DNA of 64,000 nt, from assembly GCF_000735135.1 (NCBI RefSeq), contig NZ_JPLZ01000002.1, positions 536,317-600,316 of the forward strand, in the 5' to 3' direction. The position numbers and the translations under genes are program-made. Shown here piece by piece: positions 24,935 through 33,957 of this stretch. Below the pieces are notes generated by a model that ran no database searches, had not been told where the DNA came from, and saw only the letters and a program-made list of their open reading frames with translations. Source of the DNA: Chryseobacterium sp. FH1 (GTDB lineage Bacteria > Bacteroidota > Bacteroidia > Flavobacteriales > Weeksellaceae). Every line of letters begins with the position of its first letter. The first letter of the stretch is position 1.

Positions 24935-25492
24935 ATGAAGCTCAAAGATGAGGAAATTGTAAACCTGCTAACTGCACCTCAAACGGTAGAGAAAGGTTTG
25001 CGTGCAATGATGGATGCTTATCAGAGTCGTCTCTATTGGCATATCCGTAGGTTGATAGTCGACCACGACGGCGCTCAGGATGTTTTGCAGGATACATTTA
25101 TCAAGGCGTATCAGAATATTCATCAGTTCAAAAGTGATAGCAAATTGTACACTTGGTTGTACAGAATTGCTACCAATGAGGCTTTGCAAGCACTCAACAA
25201 AATGAACAGGATGAAAAAGACAGATGAAGATGCGGAATATCATATGCAGAATCTGGTCGCAGATAATGCGGGACAAGATGCTGAGGAGATTCAGGTTTTT
25301 TTGCAGAAGGCGATTCAGACTTTGCCAGAGAAACAGAAATTGGTGTTCAATATGAGGTATTATGATGATTTGCCTTATGAGGAAATCTCGAATATTCTGG
25401 ATATGTCTGTCGGAACTTGTAAAACGAATTATCACTACGCCAAGGACAAAGTAGAAAGTTATATTAAGGACAATTACTCGCAAGAGTTTTAA
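24935..25492 (+). CDS. ECF-type RNA polymerase sigma factor
   Basis: Alternative sigma factor of 185 residues. Region 2 (about 25-90) contains DVLQDTFIKAYQNIHQF and LYTWLYRIATNEAL, the core- and -10-binding part. Region 4 (about 128-180) contains LPEKQKLVFNMRYYDDLPYE followed by EISNILDMSVGTCKTNYH, the -35 helix-turn-helix. It starts a three-gene run with a membrane protein 13 bases on and an exported protein beyond, so it probably responds to an envelope signal. No target promoter is identifiable. Confidence 0.93.
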   Translation: MKLKDEEIVNLLTAPQTVEKGLRAMMDAYQSRLYWHIRRLIVDHDGAQDVLQDTFIKAYQNIHQFKSDSKLYTWLYRIATNEALQALNKMNRMKKTDEDAEYHMQNLVADNAGQDAEEIQVFLQKAIQTLPEKQKLVFNMRYYDDLPYEEISNILDMSVGTCKTNYHYAKDKVESYIKDNYSQEF

Positions 25493-25505
25493 AAAATAAA
25501 AGGAA

Positions 25506-26075
25506 ATGAAAATCGATATAGAAAAACTAAACAGAAAAACGCCGTATCCGGAACCTTCCGAGGATTTTTTCAAACAGATGCAGGCGAATGTCATTTCACA
25601 AACAGTTGGGAAAAATCCAGTGGTCGTGAAAAAAGAAACAAAAGTTTTCGCTCTTGATTTCAAATGGATGGCCGCGGCAGCCGTGATTTTGATTGGCGGA
25701 ATCACAGCTTTCTTAGGATTTAATAATGACCCAGAGGTTTCTATGGCAAAACAATCTGTGATTGTTGACAGCGTGTACAAAGTAGATCAACCAATCCAAG
25801 AAAATGCACCAAATCTAATGGCTGAAAACAACACGGTCGCGGAAACGCAAACTGAAGTTTTGAAACCAAAAGTGTCAACATTAGCGGTTGCATCGCATTC
25901 TAAAAATAAGGTTTCTGCTGATAGAAATATGGCAGACACACAAAGTTATGCTTCTGAAACAAAGAAAAAATCTGCGATGGATGTTGAAAAGGTTCTTGCA
26001 GCGTTCACACCAGATCAATTGAAAGACATCGACAGAAACAGCGAGCAAGACGTGTATCTCGACCTTTATAATTAA
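25506..26075 (+). CDS. Single-pass membrane protein, probable anti-sigma factor
   Basis: Not recognised by sequence family. The 189-residue protein has a cytoplasmic N-terminus of about 50 residues, one membrane helix (about 56-72, AAAAVILIGGITAFLG) and a periplasmic, Ser/Lys-rich C-terminus. This topology, and a location 13 bases after an ECF sigma gene, are those of anti-sigma factors. There is no HxxxCxxC zinc motif. The role is inferred from context. Confidence 0.6.
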   Translation: MKIDIEKLNRKTPYPEPSEDFFKQMQANVISQTVGKNPVVVKKETKVFALDFKWMAAAAVILIGGITAFLGFNNDPEVSMAKQSVIVDSVYKVDQPIQENAPNLMAENNTVAETQTEVLKPKVSTLAVASHSKNKVSADRNMADTQSYASETKKKSAMDVEKVLAAFTPDQLKDIDRNSEQDVYLDLYN

Positions 26076-26089
26076 TTAAAATCAAAAAG

Positions 26090-26695
26090 ATGAATAAGTT
26101 ATTATTAATTGTTTTGATTGCCGGATTATCCTCTACTATCACAGCCAAAGCTCAGCAAAGAGGTTCTGGTAATACAGCTGGTAGATCAAGTGGCTCTACG
26201 CCTACGCTAAGAAATAGTGGATCAGCCAGTTCCTTTTCGCCATCTGGCACTATGCAACAGAGGCAACAGTCCATTCCAAGAACTTCCGAATGGCAGTCGA
26301 TGAATATGAAAGAAAGGAAAGCCGCTGTCAATAATATGTCCGTAAAAGACAGAACCGTTTTTCTCCAAAATATGAAAGAAAACATCGTAATTGATGATCT
26401 AGATATTCCTAAAGAAAAACAGGAAGAGTTCAAAAATCTCTATGCTGAGTATCAAAACAATCAGAAACAGATCAAAGAAAAATTTTTCGTAGATAAAAAT
26501 CTAGACAATCTTTCTGACGAAGAAGCGACAAAACGCCTGAATCAAAGTTTTGATGTTGGACAACAACTTCTCAATAATAGAAAGGCCTATGCTGATAAAT
26601 TCCTGAAAATACTCTCTCCTCAGCAAGTTCTGACGCTTTTCCAAACGGAAGGGAAGATGCGGGAGAAAATGCTGGATAAAAAAAATGACAAATAA
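26090..26695 (+). CDS. Exported Spy/CpxP-like helical protein
   Basis: No firm family match. It has a signal peptide (about 1-22, ending KAQ), then a Ser/Gly/Gln-rich low-complexity stretch (about 23-65) and a long-helical C-terminal part. Near residues 175-195 is LSPQQVLTLFQTE followed by MREKML, reminiscent of the LTxxQ-x-x-x-x-x-x motif of Spy/CpxP/ZraP sensors and chaperones. It lies 14 bases after the probable anti-sigma gene and before a strong terminator. It may be the periplasmic arm of this sigma system; that is inference. Confidence 0.6.
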   Translation: MNKLLLIVLIAGLSSTITAKAQQRGSGNTAGRSSGSTPTLRNSGSASSFSPSGTMQQRQQSIPRTSEWQSMNMKERKAAVNNMSVKDRTVFLQNMKENIVIDDLDIPKEKQEEFKNLYAEYQNNQKQIKEKFFVDKNLDNLSDEEATKRLNQSFDVGQQLLNNRKAYADKFLKILSPQQVLTLFQTEGKMREKMLDKKNDK

Positions 26696-26700
26696 CTCAG

Positions 26701-26729
26701 AAACCTCTAATTTTTAGAGGTTTTTTTTA
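26701..26729 (+). terminator. Terminator of the sigma-factor operon
   Basis: A 10-bp perfect stem (AAACCTCTAA / TTAGAGGTTT) with a 3-nt loop and a run of eight T lies five bases after the stop. Confidence 0.9.
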
Positions 26730-26766
26730 TTTTATCTGCCACATTTGCAATTGTCTGCAAATAATT

Positions 26767-26797
26767 TTTCCTATTCTGTTAAAATTATGTATTTTCG
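26767..26797 (+). promoter_or_regulatory. Promoter of the PpiD-family gene
   Basis: -33 TTTC (26767-26770), a 19-nt spacer and -7 TATTTTCG (26790-26797, one base off TAnnTTTG) precede the ATG by 27 nt. Confidence 0.5.
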
Positions 26798-26824
26798 CAC
26801 ACTGATTATAAATATATACTATAA

Positions 26825-28972
26825 ATGGCAATTTTAGGTGAAATTAGAAAAAGATCGTGGCTTCTGTTAGGCGTTATTGCTTTGGGATTGTTTGCATTTC
26901 TTTTCAACGCAGATACCTTTGATAAGATGTTTTCGAAGAATCCAAACGTTTTTGGACAGGTGAATGGCGAGGATATTACAAGAGACGAATTCAATGACCA
27001 ATTGATGATCATGCAACAGCAAGCTCAGCAACAGGGGCAACCTGCGAAAGGTCTAGAAGAGCAGGCTTGGCAAGTTCTTGTGCAATCAAAATTGATCAAG
27101 CAGCAGTTTGACAAAACTGGACTTGAGCTTACAGACGAGGTTTTCTGGAGCCAATTGCAGTATGATCCTATCTTTGCACAGAGTCAGCAATATTTTGACG
27201 AGAAGGGAAACTTCAAGCTTAATGATATTAAATCTGAAATCGAAAAATCTCAAGCTACAAGTCCTGAGAACTATGCCTTCTGGTTGAAAAACAAAAAAGC
27301 GATCGAGTACAGAATGATGGCTAGAATGCTTTTCGGAAACATCACTTCTGGAATCACAACCAGCAAAAAAGAAGCTGAGTTGATGGTGAAATTCCGTGAT
27401 GAGATGGCAAACATCGATTTTGTAAAAGTAGATTACCTGGAGTTTTCTAAAAAGAACAATGTAAAAGTTACGACTAAAGATCTTGCAGATTACATCAAAG
27501 CACATCCAACAAGATTCAAGGCTACAGCTAGTAGAAATCTTGCTTACGCTTACTTCCCAGCAGCACCAAGTGCTCAAGATGATGCAGCGACTTTGAACGA
27601 GATCAATAAACTTTTCCTTAAAGGAACAGATGCATCCAATGGCGCGGAAAACTTCCAGAATACGACGAATGATTCTATGTTTGTAGAACTTAATTCTGAT
27701 GTTCCTTTTATTCCTCAATATGTAACTACTTCTCAGTTACCACTGGAGATTAAAGACAAAGTTGCCACTGCATCTATAGGGCAGACTTTTGGGCCATACA
27801 AAGAACAAACGCTTTATGTGGTTTCAAAATTACTTGACAGACAGATGAAGCCTTCAGATTCGGTAAGCTCAAGTCATATTTTAATTGCTTATAAAGGAGC
27901 AGAAAGATCAACGGCTACAAGATCAAAAGAAGAAGCAAAAGCTTTAGCAGATAAAATTTTAGCTGAAGTTAAATCAAATCCAGCAAAATTCAATGAAAAT
28001 CTTAAACAGTCAGACGAGCCAAATGCTGTAGAAAGAAATGGAAGTGTTGGTTGGACGACGCCTTCATCTCCATTTGCGCCAGGATATTTAAGTTTTTTAG
28101 CATCTCATAGAAAAGGTGACATTGGATTGGCTGAAACAAATTTTGGTTTCCATATTATCAAAGTCGATGAGAGACCAGAAAGTTTAAAGTATAAAGTAGC
28201 TCACATTGCTAAAAATATTAAAGCATCTGACAAAACTGAAAATCAAGTTTTAACTCAGGCAACTAGATTTATTCAGCAAACTCAAGGTAAAAGCTTTAAT
28301 CAGTTTAAAAACTTGGCTGAGAAAAACAAATACAGATTCGAAAATCCTAAAACTGTTGGTCGTTTCCAAGGAACACTTCCAGGAATTGGAACGGACAAAG
28401 ATGCAGAGGTGATTGCTTGGGCATTTGACAAAAAAAGAAATATTGGTGATACAGATATCTTCACTGTAGAAGGTACTGGTGATAGAATTGTTGCTTACGT
28501 GGTCGGAAAACAAGATGAAGGTCTTGCAGATCCAGAAACCGTAAGAGATCAAATCGAGCCAATCGTGAAAAATAAAGTGCTTGCTAAGAAAATTCTTGAG
28601 AAAATCAATGCAGGTAAATATGCCTCTTTAGATCAAGCAGCGAAAGCTTTTGGAACAACTAAGGGAAGTGCACAAGTGAATGTTTTCAATCCTTCTGTAA
28701 ACGGAGCGATGGAACCTAAAGTTGCTGGAGCAGCGTTTGGTGTTGCAAACAACAAATTGTCTCAGCCAATCGAAGGGATGACAGGTGTTTATCTTGTTGT
28801 TAAAAAATCTGTGGCTACAAACAAATTGCCAGGAGATATCAAGCAGATTACAGAATCTATCACACAACAGAACTCTCAGCAGTTTACCGGTGCATTCTTG
28901 AAGAGTCTGCAGGATAATGCAAAAATCAAAGATTACAGAATTGAAGTTTGGGACAAATCGCCTCAACAATAA
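26825..28972 (+). CDS. Membrane-anchored peptidyl-prolyl isomerase (PpiD/SurA-like foldase)
   Basis: Periplasmic chaperone/isomerase anchored by one N-terminal helix (about 13-29), helping outer-membrane proteins fold. The SurA_N-type chaperone region runs to about residue 250. A parvulin (rotamase) domain lies at about 340-450: SSSHILIAYKGAE, then GSVGWTTPSSPFAPGY and FGFHIIKVDE. The C-terminal part repeats a partial parvulin-like stretch (PIEGMTGVYLVVKK). At 715 residues it is of the size usual for flavobacterial PpiD. A terminator follows at 28994. Confidence 0.92.
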   Translation: MAILGEIRKRSWLLLGVIALGLFAFLFNADTFDKMFSKNPNVFGQVNGEDITRDEFNDQLMIMQQQAQQQGQPAKGLEEQAWQVLVQSKLIKQQFDKTGLELTDEVFWSQLQYDPIFAQSQQYFDEKGNFKLNDIKSEIEKSQATSPENYAFWLKNKKAIEYRMMARMLFGNITSGITTSKKEAELMVKFRDEMANIDFVKVDYLEFSKKNNVKVTTKDLADYIKAHPTRFKATASRNLAYAYFPAAPSAQDDAATLNEINKLFLKGTDASNGAENFQNTTNDSMFVELNSDVPFIPQYVTTSQLPLEIKDKVATASIGQTFGPYKEQTLYVVSKLLDRQMKPSDSVSSSHILIAYKGAERSTATRSKEEAKALADKILAEVKSNPAKFNENLKQSDEPNAVERNGSVGWTTPSSPFAPGYLSFLASHRKGDIGLAETNFGFHIIKVDERPESLKYKVAHIAKNIKASDKTENQVLTQATRFIQQTQGKSFNQFKNLAEKNKYRFENPKTVGRFQGTLPGIGTDKDAEVIAWAFDKKRNIGDTDIFTVEGTGDRIVAYVVGKQDEGLADPETVRDQIEPIVKNKVLAKKILEKINAGKYASLDQAAKAFGTTKGSAQVNVFNPSVNGAMEPKVAGAAFGVANNKLSQPIEGMTGVYLVVKKSVATNKLPGDIKQITESITQQNSQQFTGAFLKSLQDNAKIKDYRIEVWDKSPQQ

Positions 28973-28993
28973 TTCAGAAATTATATCAGAAAT

Positions 28994-29030
28994 AACAAAA
29001 AGCGGCATAATTGTCGCTTTTGTTGTTTTT
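28994..29030 (+). terminator. Terminator after the PpiD-family gene
   Basis: AACAAAAAGCG faces CGCTTTTGTT (one bulge) around GCATAATTGT, with a T-rich tail. Confidence 0.7.
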
Positions 29031-29060
29031 AATTTATATCCATTATAAAACCAATATTCA

Positions 29061-29068
29061 TATATTTG
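29061..29068 (+). promoter_or_regulatory. -7 element of the mlaD-like gene
   Basis: TATATTTG is an exact TAnnTTTG match, 24 nt before the GTG start. The -33 position (TATC) is not consensus. Confidence 0.45.
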
Positions 29069-29092
29069 CTAATTAGTTAAAACCAACACAAC

Positions 29093-30046
29093 GTGAAGTT
29101 AAGTAAAGAATTAAAAACAGGATTAATAGCCATTTTCGCCATCATAGGATTCGTAGTACTTTATCAATTTATGAAAGGTAAAAACCTTTTTACCACAGAT
29201 AATGTTTTCTACGCAAAGTATGACAATGTAGAAGGACTGTCTGCTTCCAATCCTGTATCTATAAACGGTTTGAAAGTGGGCCAAGTAGATGAGATCAAAC
29301 CAATCACAACCAAAGATGGCAAATTGCACTTTGTTGTAAAATTGACCATTGATGATAATTTTGAATTTGCCAAACAATCAACGGTCGAGATCTTCGAACC
29401 AGGTTTGATGTCCGGAAAAGAGTTAAGAATCAATCTGGCTTATGGCGGAGGAACAGCGAAAGATGGTGATACTTTAAAAGGAGATTATCAACTTTCAATG
29501 TTGAACTCATTGTCGTCTCAAGTAAAACCAGTGAAAGATCAGTTGTCTAATGTTCTATTAAAGTTAGATTCTACATTGGCAAGCACCAACAAAATCGTAG
29601 ATGAGCAAAACAGGAGGGAGATCAAATTGTTGCTTTCAAATCTTAATAAAACCATTGAATCTTTCAAAGGTGCATCAGACAGAACCAACTCTATCTTGGC
29701 AAGCAACGAAAAAGGCTTGCACGAAGTGGTTGCGAATGCCAATGCAGCGATGTTGACAGCCAATAAAACACTTGACAAATTTGGAGGTGTTGCAGAACGT
29801 GTAGATATCGAAAAATTAAATGGAACGATCGACCAGTTCAACCAAACGGCTGGAAAATTAAATAACGTTATTTCCGGCATACAAAACGGCGAAGGTTCGC
29901 TTGGTAAATTGGCGAAAGATGAAGAGCTTTACAACAATCTAGAAAAGACTTCCAAAAACTTGAATGCTTTGGTAGAAGACTTCAAAGCAAATCCTAAGAG
30001 ATATGTAAACTTCTCTGTTTTTGGTAAAAACGCAGACAAAAAGTAA
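29093..30046 (+). CDS. MlaD/MCE family lipid-transport protein
   Basis: Periplasmic substrate-binding part of an MCE-type phospholipid transport system. One N-terminal membrane helix (about 10-28) is followed by the MCE domain (about 38-115: FYAKYDNVEGLSASNPVSIN, then GLKVGQV), then a long helical region (about 150-300) that in the family forms a trans-envelope tube or needle. At 317 residues it is single-domain. The start is GTG. It lies three bases before an Fe-S membrane protein; no mlaE/mlaF genes are adjacent. Confidence 0.9.
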   Translation: MKLSKELKTGLIAIFAIIGFVVLYQFMKGKNLFTTDNVFYAKYDNVEGLSASNPVSINGLKVGQVDEIKPITTKDGKLHFVVKLTIDDNFEFAKQSTVEIFEPGLMSGKELRINLAYGGGTAKDGDTLKGDYQLSMLNSLSSQVKPVKDQLSNVLLKLDSTLASTNKIVDEQNRREIKLLLSNLNKTIESFKGASDRTNSILASNEKGLHEVVANANAAMLTANKTLDKFGGVAERVDIEKLNGTIDQFNQTAGKLNNVISGIQNGEGSLGKLAKDEELYNNLEKTSKNLNALVEDFKANPKRYVNFSVFGKNADKK

Positions 30047-30049
30047 TTT

Positions 30050-31366
30050 ATGCAATATATTGATAATGTTATTTTCCTGATTCTTCTGGTTGTAGGTTTC
30101 GGACTGTTTTTCAAAAGTCTAAAGGAAATCTATCGCAATATCAAATTAGGAAGAGAAATCAACAGAACCGATAGAAAATTTGAGCGTTGGGCAATAATGA
30201 CCAGAGTTGCGCTTGGACAAAGCAAAATGGTGAAACGCCCGATTGCAGGGATTTTGCACATTTTCGTTTATGTTGGATTTGTCATTATCAATATAGAGTT
30301 GTTAGAAATCATCATTGATGGAATCTTCGGAACACATCGATTTTTGCAAAGCATTTTAGGTGAATCTTTCTACGCATTTTTCACATCATTTTTAGAAATC
30401 TTAGCCTTGTTGGTTGTTATCGCAGTTGTGGTATTTTTCATTAGAAGAAATTTCTACGGTGTAAAAAGGTTAACGATGAAAGAACTTTTCGGATGGCCAA
30501 AGAATGACGCCAACTGGATTTTGATCATCGAATTTGCTTTGATGGTTGCTTTCTTCACAATGAATGGCGCGGATTATTATGCAGATGCAAATCGCTTCGG
30601 AAGCAATTTTCCGATTTCAAAGTACATTTTTCCATTCTTCCAGAATTTCAGTGTAGACACACTTCATATTATCGAAAAATCGGCTTGGTGGTTTCACTTT
30701 GTTGGGATCTTGTTCTTTATGAATTATCTTTATTATTCAAAACATCTTCATATCATTTTAGCATTTCCAAATACTTGGTTTGCGAATCTTGAGAAAAAAG
30801 GAAAATTCAACAATCTGGATTCTGTGACTGCGGAAATCAAATTGATGATGGATCCAAACGCAGATCCTTACGCTGCACCGGCTGAAGGCGCAACAGAAGT
30901 TCCATCGAAATTTGGAGCAGAAGATATTTTTGATTTGGATCAGCATCAGTTGATGAGCGCTTATTCCTGTACAGAATGTGGTCGTTGTACTTCGGTTTGT
31001 CCAGCGAATATCACAGGTAAGAAACTTTCACCAAGGTTGATTATGATGAAAACCAGAGATCGATTGGAGGAAGTCGGGAAAAACATCAATGCCAACAGTG
31101 GGAAGTTTGTAGATGACGGCAAAAAATTATTGAACGATTATATCACCAAAGAAGAACTTTGGGCTTGTACGACTTGCAACGCTTGCGTAGAAGCTTGTCC
31201 GGTTCTGATTGATCCTCTATCGATTATTTTCGAAATGAGAAGATTTTTGGTAATGGAACAATCTGCAGCGCCACAAGAATTAAACTTGATGATGACGAAC
31301 GTGGAGAACAATGCCGCACCTTGGCAGTACAATCAGGCAGATCGTCTGAATTGGGCAAAAGATTAA
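30050..31366 (+). CDS. Membrane-anchored (Fe-S)-binding electron-transfer protein
   Basis: Polytopic protein with about six helices (residues 1-245) resembling respiratory nitrate reductase gamma or HdrE. A soluble tail carries two [4Fe-4S] motifs: C307-x2-C310-x2-C313-x3-C317P and C373-x2-C376-x2-C379-x3-C383P. This plan is that of DsrMK/HdrD-type proteins that move electrons between a membrane quinone pool and a soluble CCG-domain partner. The partner gene lies 51 bases on. The redox substrate is unknown. The cysteine motifs are fully intact. At 438 residues it matches the flavobacterial homologues. Confidence 0.85.
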   Translation: MQYIDNVIFLILLVVGFGLFFKSLKEIYRNIKLGREINRTDRKFERWAIMTRVALGQSKMVKRPIAGILHIFVYVGFVIINIELLEIIIDGIFGTHRFLQSILGESFYAFFTSFLEILALLVVIAVVVFFIRRNFYGVKRLTMKELFGWPKNDANWILIIEFALMVAFFTMNGADYYADANRFGSNFPISKYIFPFFQNFSVDTLHIIEKSAWWFHFVGILFFMNYLYYSKHLHIILAFPNTWFANLEKKGKFNNLDSVTAEIKLMMDPNADPYAAPAEGATEVPSKFGAEDIFDLDQHQLMSAYSCTECGRCTSVCPANITGKKLSPRLIMMKTRDRLEEVGKNINANSGKFVDDGKKLLNDYITKEELWACTTCNACVEACPVLIDPLSIIFEMRRFLVMEQSAAPQELNLMMTNVENNAAPWQYNQADRLNWAKD

Positions 31367-31417
31367 TCTAAAAGTAAAAATACATTTTACATTAATACAA
31401 AATACATTTTACAACAA

Positions 31418-32203
31418 ATGGATTTCACTATAAAAACAATGGCCGATTACGCTGCAGAAGGCAAATCACCAGAAGTCCTCTTCTGGGTTGGTTGCGCTGG
31501 AAGTTTCGATGACAGAGCTAAAAAAATAACCAAAGCTTTTTGCAAACTGCTCAATAAAATCGGAGTTGAGTTTGCTGTTCTTGGTCAAGAAGAATCTTGC
31601 ACAGGCGACCCCGCAAAACGTGCCGGAAACGAGTTTGTTTTCCAAATGATGGCTTTGACCAATATCGAAGTTCTGAACGCTTACGAAATCAAAAAGATCG
31701 TGACGGCCTGCCCGCATTGCTTCAATACTTTGAAAAATGAATATCCAAGTTTAGGCGGTAACTATCAAGTTTTGCATCATACTCAATTTTTGAAAGATTT
31801 GATGAATGAAGGCCGATTGAAAATCGAAGGTGGAAGTTTCAAAGGAAAGAAAATCACATTCCACGATCCTTGTTATTTGGGGAGAGCCAATGACGAATAT
31901 GAAGCACCAAGAATGCTACTGGAAAAATTGGATGCAGAATTGGTGGAAATGAAACGTTGCAAAACCAACGGACTCTGTTGCGGTGCTGGAGGTGCACAGA
32001 TGTTCAAAGAACCTGAGAAAGGAAACAAAGACATCAATGTTGAGAGAACGGAAGAAGCACTTTCATTTGAACCAAAAATCATCGCTACGGGTTGCCCGTT
32101 TTGTAATACGATGATGACAGACGGCGTGAAACATTTCAACAAAAATACAGAAGTAGAAGTTAAAGACATCGTGGAGCTTTTGGCGGAAGCGGAAGATTTG
32201 TAG
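31418..32203 (+). CDS. CCG-domain (Fe-S)-binding protein (HdrB/GlpC-like)
   Basis: Soluble partner of the preceding gene. It carries two CCG (DUF224) domains: the first has CTGDPAKRAGNE and TACPHCFNTLKNEYP, and the second DPCYLGRANDEYEAPR, GLCCGAGGAQMF and ATGCPFCNTMM. These domains coordinate non-cubane [4Fe-4S] clusters in HdrB and related subunits. At 261 residues it fits the family. A terminator follows at 32225. What is reduced or oxidised cannot be read from the window. Confidence 0.85.
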   Translation: MDFTIKTMADYAAEGKSPEVLFWVGCAGSFDDRAKKITKAFCKLLNKIGVEFAVLGQEESCTGDPAKRAGNEFVFQMMALTNIEVLNAYEIKKIVTACPHCFNTLKNEYPSLGGNYQVLHHTQFLKDLMNEGRLKIEGGSFKGKKITFHDPCYLGRANDEYEAPRMLLEKLDAELVEMKRCKTNGLCCGAGGAQMFKEPEKGNKDINVERTEEALSFEPKIIATGCPFCNTMMTDGVKHFNKNTEVEVKDIVELLAEAEDL

Positions 32204-32224
32204 TTCAACTACATTTATAAATAC

Positions 32225-32252
32225 AAAAACCCAGATCAATTCTGGGTTTTTC
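32225..32252 (+). terminator. Terminator of the mlaD/Fe-S operon
   Basis: An 11-bp stem (AAAAACCCAGA / TCTGGGTTTTT) has a 5-nt loop and a T-run. Confidence 0.85.
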
Positions 32253-32305
32253 CTGTTTACAGAATTGGATAAAAATCCGTAATTTTATATTTTTAAAATC
32301 AGATT

Positions 32306-32794
32306 ATGCAAATCGAGGAATCCAAAATCGTTGAAACAAACGATTACCGAGTGATTATATATCCCGCTTCAAGACCTTTTACAGCCAAAGAAAGCAAAAC
32401 CATTGCAGAGAGATTGTACGATTTTTTAGGCGATTGGGCAGCACACGGAAGGGAACTTTCTTCTTCTTTCAAGATTGAGAAAAACCAATTCATCATCATC
32501 TGTGTCGATGAGGAAAAAGAAGTGGCTTCCGGCTGTAGCATTGATGCTTTGGGCAAAGTAATGAGAGAATTGGATGCAGAGTTTGAGCTTGGTCTATTTG
32601 ATAGAATGAAGGCCAGCTTCGTAGAAAATGGTGAAGTCAAAACTTTGAAACTAATTGATTTTAAAAACAAGATCAGAAGTGGCGAATTGTCAAAAGAGAT
32701 CGAGGTTTTTGATTTTTCCAAGAACACGTATCTAGATTTTTTGAGTCATTTTTTACAGCCTTTCAGCAGAAGTTGGGCTTCTACGATTTCTTAG
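32306..32794 (+). CDS. Conserved cytoplasmic protein of unknown function
   Basis: Often called 'ABC transporter ATPase' in flavobacterial annotations, but no Walker A, Walker B or signature motif is present in its 162 residues, so that name is unsupported. Seen: an N-terminal ETNDYRVIIYPASRPFTAKE stretch, a central hydrophobic strand NQFIIICVDEEKEVASGCSID and an aromatic C-terminus (YLDFLSHFLQPFSRSWAST). No signal peptide or membrane helix. It may be co-conserved with the neighbouring Fe-S genes, but it follows their terminator. Confidence 0.7.
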   Translation: MQIEESKIVETNDYRVIIYPASRPFTAKESKTIAERLYDFLGDWAAHGRELSSSFKIEKNQFIIICVDEEKEVASGCSIDALGKVMRELDAEFELGLFDRMKASFVENGEVKTLKLIDFKNKIRSGELSKEIEVFDFSKNTYLDFLSHFLQPFSRSWASTIS

Positions 32795-32835
32795 TTTTTC
32801 ATTAATTCAAGATTCAATCATTTCAAAATCAAACT

Positions 32836-33957
32836 TTGAAAATACTTTTCCTTTCTTCTTGGTTTCCAAACAAATTAGAACCTACGAACGGCAACTTTGT
32901 GCAACGCCACGCAGAAGCGGTTGCGATGAAACACGATGTGGAAATTCTTCATACCATCGGAGATTTTGACCAGAAAGAAACTTATGTTTTTGATGACAAA
33001 GTTATAAATGGAATCAGAACTTTGGTGATTTATTACAAAAATTCCAGCAATCCAGTTCAGAATTTCATTAGAAGAATAAAAGCGTACAAAATGGGATTTG
33101 CCAAAATGCAAAAGCCAGATTTAGTGCACGCCAACGTGCTTCACAACAATATGCTTTTCGCGGTTTACCTCAAGAAGAAATTCAAAATTCCGTTTGTGGT
33201 GACAGAACATTGGACGGCGCTTCAACATCAGAATCTTTCCAAAACATCGGAAAAAATAAAAAGAATTGCAAAGTACATTGCAAACAATGCAAGTTACATT
33301 CTTCCCGTTAGTGAAAACCTTTTAAGCAGTCTAAGGTCTATTGGTATCGAAACGCAGATGAAGGTAATTTCAAACGTGGTAAATACCGAGGTTTTTGATA
33401 TTAAACAAGGTCAAGAATCTGAAACCGTCAAATTTCTGCACGTCTCCAGTTTGATTCCGAGAAAACGTCCTAATCAAATCATCGAGACAGTTCATAAATT
33501 AAAACAAAATGGATCCAATGTCTCATTAGAAATTGGTGGTGATGGCGACACAGGGACGTTGATAGATCTCGTAAAAAAATTAAATGCCGAATCTTATATT
33601 TCAGTATTCGGTGAGATAAGTTATGCTGAAGTCGCAAATAAAATGCAAGCCTCAGATTGTTTTATTCTTTTCAGCGATAACGAAACTCAAGGCTGCGTAA
33701 TTTTAGAATCTTATGCTTGTGGCAAACCTGTCATTGCAACTGCAGTTGGCGGTGTGCCAGAATTTGTAAAACCAGGTTTGGGTGTTCTTATTGAAAAGGC
33801 AAATGAATCAGAATTATACCAATCGATCGAAAGTTTTGTGAATCATAAAATGAACCTTCAAAAGCCAGAAGTACTCCGAAAATTCGTCTTGGACAACTTT
33901 TCCAAAGAAAGTATCTGCACACAGTTTACTGCTATTTATAATCAAGTTGTGAAATGA
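32836..33957 (+). CDS. Glycosyltransferase family 4
   Basis: GT-B fold sugar transferase, probably adding a residue to a surface polysaccharide or glycolipid. It starts from TTG with MKILFLSSWFPNKLEPTNGN. The N-terminal acceptor domain runs to about residue 185. The C-terminal donor domain contains FLHVSSLIPRKRPNQIIETV and the EX7E-type motif ETQGCVILESYACGKPVIAT. At 373 residues it is complete. It overlaps the next gene by four bases, so the three-gene locus is translationally coupled. Donor and acceptor are unknown. Confidence 0.9.
   Translation: MKILFLSSWFPNKLEPTNGNFVQRHAEAVAMKHDVEILHTIGDFDQKETYVFDDKVINGIRTLVIYYKNSSNPVQNFIRRIKAYKMGFAKMQKPDLVHANVLHNNMLFAVYLKKKFKIPFVVTEHWTALQHQNLSKTSEKIKRIAKYIANNASYILPVSENLLSSLRSIGIETQMKVISNVVNTEVFDIKQGQESETVKFLHVSSLIPRKRPNQIIETVHKLKQNGSNVSLEIGGDGDTGTLIDLVKKLNAESYISVFGEISYAEVANKMQASDCFILFSDNETQGCVILESYACGKPVIATAVGGVPEFVKPGLGVLIEKANESELYQSIESFVNHKMNLQKPEVLRKFVLDNFSKESICTQFTAIYNQVVK

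Noticed and set aside
24968-25780. 270-codon minus-strand ORF across the sigma factor and anti-sigma genes
   Set aside because: Antisense shadow: no signal, motif or start context; the plus-strand proteins have clear sigma region 2/4 motifs.
32306-32794. The name 'ABC transporter ATPase' for this protein
   Set aside because: No Walker A, Walker B or signature motif; kept as a protein of unknown function.
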